From Topomyia yanbarensis (Eukaryota; Arthropoda; Insecta; Diptera; Culicidae): DNA of 64,000 nucleotides. Location: the NCBI RefSeq assembly GCF_030247195.1, contig NC_080670.1, forward strand, positions 45,212,194 through 45,276,193, written 5' to 3'. Below the pieces are notes generated by a model. The model was not told the origin of the DNA. It ran no database searches and worked only from the letters and a program-made list of their open reading frames with translations. Position numbers and translations under genes: made by a program. The stretch's first letter is position 1, and each line of letters begins with the position of its first letter. Of this stretch, positions 58,377 to 64,000 are shown one piece after another.

Positions 58377-58766
58377 TTAGTAGTTACAATTACCTTTGTT
58401 AAACACATAATTCAGCTAAAAGTCAAAGTGGTATAACGGCAAATGTAAAGGTAGAAACAACCTTTTGAAGACATGTAGTGCAGCTTAATGATTAAAGGTA
58501 ATAGTATCGGTAACAGCATCGTTTATTTAACTCGCAATTCAGTCTAATTAAGATGGTTGAATAAAAGCTTTAATAATGTTGCTATTACATTTATTAGCAG
58601 TATAGTTCAGCCTAGTTGAAACTGGCGAATACTGGATTTTAAATAGGCTGAATAAACTGTTAATGTGTAAATAGTTCAGCGAAAGTTTTATTCAGCTTAC
58701 ATAACCTTTAATCTGCTTTAAATCAACACGTAGTCTTATAGTTCAGCTCCTAATGTTTGTTGGGTA

Positions 58767-58890
58767 GTTACGTTTTGGCCAGATCTAGCCGGTTGCCATT
58801 GTAGCAAGGATGTGCGACAATGGTTCGATGCTAATGGAGCACAGCTCATCCTAAAAGAATTCTTTACCAGTTTCGTTCAATAGACAAGCA
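58767..58890 (+). pseudogene. DD37E-type mariner transposase relic, second part
   Basis: GTTACG onward reads VTFWPDLAGCHCSKDVRQWF and DANGAQLILKEFF, the segment around the second catalytic Asp (WPDLA) of ITmD37E transposases. It continues in frame from 56953-56965 once the TA-flanked element is removed. The downstream catalytic region is lost. Confidence 0.75.
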
Positions 58891-58899
58891 ATTGACGAT

Positions 58900-59760
58900 A
58901 ATGAAGATTAAGGCAGCAGTCACCAGGGACATATTAGTTGGATTAAAAATCAGTGTAATCAGCAGGGCCAAGACCGTGACTTAAGAAGGCGTGTGATTTT
59001 TTTCGCAATAACGATGAATGATTTGTTTCTGCTATTTACTAAAAATAGGATGCAGTTCCAAGGACTTTTCGGATATTAAAAACTTCATTTTGATGCCAAA
59101 TGAATTTAAAAAAGCATGTTTTGAAAAATATTTCTTCTCTGCTGGATAATGATACATAAAAGCTTTGAAAAACTAAATTTTCTTTGGTACAATTTTTGAA
59201 GAAAATCTTTTTTGGGTCATTTTTACTATTTACGAACTGAGCTGCTGAACAGAATAAAACCAAAATTACCAGGGGCTTAGAATTTCTACCAAACCGTTTT
59301 GAAGAAACATGTCCATACAAACTTTGGTTTCAAACTGTGAAGCAACTTTCCAATTCTTTAAATAGTTTCGCCACAGATTTTTAGAAACACCAAACTTCGG
59401 GTAGTTTCCATTTTTTCGGCTTCAAAAAAAATTAATTCGGTTTCGGTGGGGGTGCCTTTCTGGCCCTATGTCTGAATACGCCCTTGCTAGGGTTACTAGA
59501 GTTACTAATAGTCCTTAGTGTAACTGACATGTCCAAGTTAGACATATATCCTTAATTTTAGTCGACATATGTCAAATCTTTGCGGTTCAAGTTTATTTCA
59601 AAAGAAGAACACTTTTCAATTATCATTTTATTGGTCACTTAAGACTTTTAGATTATACGGAATTGCTGTAAGTTTGGTGGATTAATATCCTTGTAGACGA
59701 AAACCTCCTAAATTGTCACGATACCACTGTATTACTTGCTGGCTTTAGCGGCAACTATCC
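58900..59760. other. No recognised feature
   Basis: AT-rich, with one 93-codon antisense ORF (59320-59039) lacking motifs. Confidence 0.4.
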
Positions 59761-59763
59761 AAA

Positions 59764-60015
59764 TCAAGCCAGAACTTCATGAAAGGTAGTATACTTTCTC
59801 CTTCGTTTTCTTGAGGGAGAAAAGCTTGATTTTGAATCCGAAGGGCAAATGCCTTGCCAGATCATCAGTGTCCGGGCAAATTTATCGGCGAAACCAAGCT
59901 TGAATTTGCTAGGGACCTCGTGCTGTAGCCAGATAAAACTTTTGACTGGGAATCTGCTGAAACGGGTTTTTGACGTAGATGTGTGCGGAATCAGTTTTCT
60001 GTTCTCCTCTTCCAT
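59764..60015 (-). pseudogene. Second mariner-type transposase fragment
   Basis: An 83-codon antisense frame contains LQHEVPSKFKLGFADKFART then LMIWQGICPSDSKS. It matches the segment between the first and second catalytic residues of ITmD37E-like transposases (K-F-A-x-x-x-(L/M)-(V/I)-W-Q-x-I-C). It lacks the catalytic residues themselves. Its orientation is opposite to the relic at 56.2-58.9 kb, so it is an independent copy. Confidence 0.65.
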
Positions 60016-61990
60016 CTAACACAGTTTTTTTTACTGAACGTATCAACTTTTACTACTGAAAAACACGTGTATTTTCAAAATAAATCACTGTCAGAACTGT
60101 CCAAATTCTACCACTACAGGTACTGTTACAGAAATGACAAAGTGTTCAAATTCTAAATGCAATATTTAGGCTTCAGCATTTGCTAAATATCTCAATATGA
60201 GGTTTGACCATCGTAAGTTATCTCCATTAAGCATTAATATTACATCATTCCAATTTGTGTCGGTCGCAATTCAACCGTCCTTCTTGAACAGCTTTGATTG
60301 TAGAAAATTAAGTTAGAGGATTTTTTATGACTTAACATTCAGCGCACTTATTATGACCAAAACGAACCAATATACCTTTCCCTAAGAAGCTTTCAAAAAT
60401 GAGCTTAGGTGATTATCTTAGCCTATAAAATAAATTCGTTGATAATAGCAACTTGAGCATCATCATGATCACTTGAATTACAACTACTAATAAAATGTGT
60501 TTAGACTCCAGATTTACTGTACTCTAACGATGTAGGTATTGCACATGGGGAAGCACGTAATCAGCAAAATCTCAATTCGACAAAATTCACACAGCTATTT
60601 TAGTATGTGTAATCCCTTCACCTAAACAAACCAAACTCAGCGCAACCATTTGTATTCGTGATACGGGATGGTTGATATGTTTAATAGGGTGATTCAACGG
60701 TACAGCTTCTTCATTTACTGTTGAAGCTTTGGCTAGCATATGTTAGCGACACCACGTTGTGTTGGTTCATTTTATATGCTAGTAGAACCTGTTAGAAATC
60801 TCCATAGTTGATGGGGAACTAACGATTTGTGATTCGAATCATATGCCCAAGACTCCTATGCCCAAACCTGCATTATTATGAAAAATGGAATCAAACAGAA
60901 TTCGGATTGGATCGAACCACATGATCGAGTTCTAAAGGTCATTTGGTCGCGATTCAGAATAAAAATGAGCACAACTGCCATTCATCTCGAAGTTATGTTT
61001 AAATTTGTGACTTTTGTTTACTTTTACGTTAACTGACAAAATACAATTTAAGGGGAAATACCATGTGAACTGTTCCTCATCGGGCACATCTATCTACAGA
61101 AGATAACGAAGAAAAGTTTTCTCTTTCGCCTACTGCTGTGATAGGTACCTAGCGATTAACGGTTTATCCGGAATTTCTCCACAAAGTGAATTTCGGCCAA
61201 CAGCCCTAATTTTATGCCACTCGAGATTTGGACATTTTAAAGTATAATAATACATTCGTTTTTGTTTGTGAATTAGAATAATTAAATCTACTTTAAGACA
61301 CCCTAATAATAACACACTATCGTATTTTGCACATTTATGAAAATATATAAACCGAATATATGATATGGTCTGGACTGGCGCAAGCCTTCTCTATGGAGTA
61401 AAGTAATACTATAGTACCGGCAGTCGGCTTGATGCAGTCGATTAGTTTGTGAGCAGCTCCGTCAATAATTTGAAAAGTGAAACACGTGCTTTTGTTGTTG
61501 CTTTCTTCATCTACATTCCTTTCTGGTGTAAGTTACTATGTGTGCATCAAGAACTGCATTTAAGGCATATTATAGTTAAGTGTGAAGTGTTTGGTGAAAT
61601 TTTTGTAATGAATGTTTGCACATCAGGATTTAGAGCAATGCGCAGCTTCGTGACAAGGTTATTTCAATGATCGAACTACTTTGCGCAGAGCTTTGTCGTT
61701 GTGGGATAACAAGTTAGGGTACGGTGGGGTGTAAGGGCAGGAAGTTTATCAGAAATATTCAAAATTGATCCAAATCATTTTTTTTCTTGAGAGATGTTAT
61801 CTTCGTTTGTCAAGCTATACTACGCCGTTTACATTTCAAGTATTTGTTAACAGTACAACACCAATAAACAACTGCGAGGTTTGTCTAAATGGAAGGTCAA
61901 GTTCTGCAATGGAATATAAAATCCGCAAAATATTGGTAGCAATATTTGTAGCCCCAAAGATGTGGGTGGCACTATAACTGCTCCTGTCTT
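60016..61990. other. No recognised gene
   Basis: AT-rich, with small ORFs (for example 61449-61670, plus) that have no family motif. The GC-richer patch at 61370-61450 is unexplained. Confidence 0.4.
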
Positions 61991-61991
61991 A

Positions 61992-62112
61992 TGGCGATTT
62001 CGCTTGAACCTGAAACTGAGTCAGGTTCTAACCCCAACCGCTGTCAGTTCATACATTTTGACAGCAGTTGGGGTTAGAAACTTACTCAGTTTCGCCTCAA
62101 ACAAAAACCACA
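61992..62112. mobile_element. 121-bp palindromic MITE, TTA target duplication, copy 2
   Basis: TTA at 61989-61991 and 62113-62115 flanks this copy. It is the same length as 45108-45228 and is its reverse complement with a few differences (for example CCGCTGTCAG for CTGCTGTCAG). Confidence 0.8.
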
Positions 62113-62553
62113 TTAGAGGAACACAAACAAAAGTTGTTGGTGCTAACATAGTTGCCAATCGCGATAATTGTCAATTTTTCTGCGATATTGAATTTATTCC
62201 GCCGCTGAAAAAAACAATGTTCCTAAAATTGTCATTTTGTGTTTATTGAGTCTTATGAAAAAATCATGCACTTTCAATAGTCATGTGTTGGCTACGAAAA
62301 AAGATGAGTAGGTAATGTCAGCGACATAACCGAAGTGAAGTGTAATGCACTTTAAGCTGTTAATATGAATGCTGCAATTTTTACTATCTTCTGAAAAACG
62401 CAGAAGAATCAAGCCTTTTTGAAAAAAAAAACAAAACGTTTATTTGAATTTTAAACATGACGAATGTTTGTTTCAAACTGTAGTGGGTGTTTCTCAAAAG
62501 CATGTATTTGGTTTAGTTCAACAAATACTTATGATTGCATTTTAAATAGAAAC

Positions 62554-62787
62554 TGTTCATCGGATAACTCAGTGCGAAAAAAGAGTCAGTGGACTGTATT
62601 GTATAAACGTAAAAACACGTCTTAACTGCGTGAATATTTATTAAGTTTTATTTTTCACTCCTTCGATCTTCCGGCTTACAGTGTCAAGAAATTCAAGCTA
62701 GCGCCTGTAAATAAAAAAGGTGGGAACCAAGATAAATACATTACACTGTAAACATTTTTTCACTTTGGGTAAACAATGATTTGAACA
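62554..62787 (-). repeat. BEL/Pao 3' LTR, 234 bp
   Basis: Read on the minus strand it starts TGTTCA and ends TGAACA, a 6-base terminal inverted repeat with the canonical TG...CA. It lies 29 bases after the pol stop. It contains an AATAAA signal (GAAAAATAAAACTT near 62655). The partner LTR is outside the window, so identity between LTRs cannot be judged. Confidence 0.7.
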
Positions 62788-62816
62788 ACCATTCACCCCG
62801 GGGTGAGGCAGACGCC

Positions 62817-64000
62817 TCAATTTTCCTCTGCAGGTATCGCGGTATCGTTGTCTGGAATCGGTAATACAGCTATCTCCGTAGTAGGTCTTCGATACGTTCC
62901 CCGACTAGTTCGTATAGTCACAACTCGTGTCACGCCGTCCTTTCCCGGGTGTGTTTCAGAAATGCGACCCAATTTCCACATTTGGGGAGGTACATTGTCC
63001 TCCTTTAGGATTACCAGTAGGCCTGGGCGTAACAAAGCGGGCTCCTTCGTCCACTTGCTTCTCTTTTGCAGAGTCGTAACATACTCATTCGACCAGCGTC
63101 TCCAAAAACATTGTTTCCGTTTTTGCACCAACTGGTACCTGGATACTACGCCGTCCTTTAGTCCGTCATAAAAAGGTTCGGCAACAGCTGTCAGTTCCCG
63201 ACCTATCAAAAAGTGTCCAGGACTGAGAGCTTCGTAGTCAAAGGGATCATCATTCATCGGAATCAGTGGTCGCGAATTGAGAATTGCTTCAATCTGAATT
63301 AAGAGAGTGTTCATTTCTTCGTACGTCATGTAACTTTCAGAAAGCGATTTGTAGAGATGATTCTTCTTTGACTTCACATTAGACTCCCAAAGTCCACCCT
63401 GATGCGGCGCCTTGGGAGGGTTGAACCGCCATAAAATTCCTCGTAGTTGGCAAAACTCGTCGATTCGTCCTTGCAAAGCTTGCGAATTCAATAGTTGTCT
63501 GAGTTCAATCAAATCCTTACAAGCGCCAGTAAAATTCGTTCCATTGTCGGAAAACATTTCTAAAACGTTGCCACGACGACCGACGAATCTGTGCAATGCA
63601 GCCAGAAATCCATCTGTTGTAAGGGAAGTCACTAGTTCTAGATGGATTGCTTTCGTAGACATGCATACGAACAAACTAACGTACGCCTTCATTGCAGCCT
63701 TTCCTCGCCCTTGCTTAAGATAAAATGGTCCTGCATAATCAACACCGGTTCGGATAAACGGTGCCGCGGCTGTTACACGACAACTCGGCAAATCTCCCAT
63801 ATATTGCTCAAGGGTTTTTGGTTTCGCTCGAAAGCACGTCACGCATCGTTTCAGTACACGATGAATAGTTCTTTTCGCATTAACTGGCCAATACTTCTGG
63901 CGGATAATGGCTAGTAAACCATTCAATCCGACATGTAAGTGTTCACGATGCAAAGCGTCTACTAACAATTCCGTAAAATGGTTTTTTTCTGGTAGTATCA
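62817..64000 (-). CDS. BEL/Pao retrotransposon pol, integrase end (5' partial)
   Basis: The frame is open from the window edge (ILPEKNHFTELLVDALHREH) to its stop at 62817. Motifs in order are a zinc-binding H-H-C-C head (HREHLHVG ... CVTCFRAK); the integrase core with GVDYAGPF, FSDNGTNFTGA and HQGGLWESNVK as the D-D-E triad; and a C-terminal domain of the DUF5641 kind (CFWRRWSNEYVTTLQ, GRISETHPGKDG). This is the signature of BEL/Pao elements. No stop or frameshift is seen in the visible 394 codons, so the copy may be young. Protease, RT and RNase H would lie beyond 64000. Confidence 0.92.
   Translation of the reverse strand, partial: ILPEKNHFTELLVDALHREHLHVGLNGLLAIIRQKYWPVNAKRTIHRVLKRCVTCFRAKPKTLEQYMGDLPSCRVTAAAPFIRTGVDYAGPFYLKQGRGKAAMKAYVSLFVCMSTKAIHLELVTSLTTDGFLAALHRFVGRRGNVLEMFSDNGTNFTGACKDLIELRQLLNSQALQGRIDEFCQLRGILWRFNPPKAPHQGGLWESNVKSKKNHLYKSLSESYMTYEEMNTLLIQIEAILNSRPLIPMNDDPFDYEALSPGHFLIGRELTAVAEPFYDGLKDGVVSRYQLVQKRKQCFWRRWSNEYVTTLQKRSKWTKEPALLRPGLLVILKEDNVPPQMWKLGRISETHPGKDGVTRVVTIRTSRGTYRRPTTEIAVLPIPDNDTAIPAEEN

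Larger units (their letters stand above)
56966..58764. mobile_element. 1.8-kb terminal-inverted-repeat element with TA target
   Basis: TA at 56964-56965 and 58765-58766 flanks ends CCCAACAAACATTTAG and CTAATGTTTGTTGGG. Both halves contain many ATTCAGCT/AGCTGAAT motifs. No transposase is visible. Excising it restores the mariner frame (DGLVTFWPDLAG). TA duplication suggests a Tc1/mariner-like mechanism, but the ends are not a family I can name. Three tRNA-like modules lie inside. Confidence 0.75.

Overview
This is a eukaryotic, very probably mosquito (culicine, Aedes/Culex-like), nuclear genomic segment. The reasons are split genes with GT-AG introns, insect-type protein sequences, a Feilai-like tRNA-derived SINE, relics of the mosquito/insect DD37E mariner group, and a very dense load of MITEs and retrotransposon fragments. 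All family names come from recognising sequence by eye; no search was run.

Host genes: (1) 17.3-36.0 kb, plus strand: a five-exon gene for protein phosphatase 1 regulatory subunit 37 (PPP1R37), about 2115 aa, with an RVTF PP1-docking site, a leucine-rich-repeat solenoid split by a huge acidic/Ser-rich insertion, and long low-complexity tails. A possible sixth coding exon lies at 43510-43625. (2) 44926-43768, minus strand: a four-exon TIMMDC1 homologue (mitochondrial complex I assembly, 294 aa). It converges on the end of the PPP1R37 unit. (3) 49480-52763, plus strand: a two-exon endoplasmin (GRP94/gp93) gene, 799 aa, ending in HDEL. PPP1R37 (PP1 targeting), TIMMDC1 (mitochondrial inner membrane) and GRP94 (ER chaperone) share no obvious pathway; they appear to be unrelated neighbours.

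Mobile DNA by region: 0-13 kb holds foldback elements, piggyBac-type MITEs (TTAA target sites), a LINE scrap and a mariner relic split by a 735-bp giant palindrome. PPP1R37 intron 1 (18.4-24.6 kb) holds a 115-126-bp tandem repeat, an antisense R1-type LINE relic and a sense jockey-type LINE 3' end. Intron 4 (29.0-34.9 kb) holds a multi-kilobase inverted structure of GGCATAA arrays, a GC-rich block and an inverted satellite. 36-43.5 kb holds an antisense Ty3/gypsy relic. 44.4-48.8 kb holds several precise MITEs and a long terminal-inverted-repeat element with a SINE inside one arm. 54-60 kb holds a LINE relic and a mariner relic interrupted by two younger elements. At the right edge is the 3' end of a BEL/Pao retrotransposon with an open integrase frame and a 234-bp LTR, continuing beyond the window.

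No prokaryotic system, CRISPR array, rRNA or credible functional tRNA gene was found. The most unusual content is the nested and palindromic repeat architecture and the PPP1R37 gene structure.
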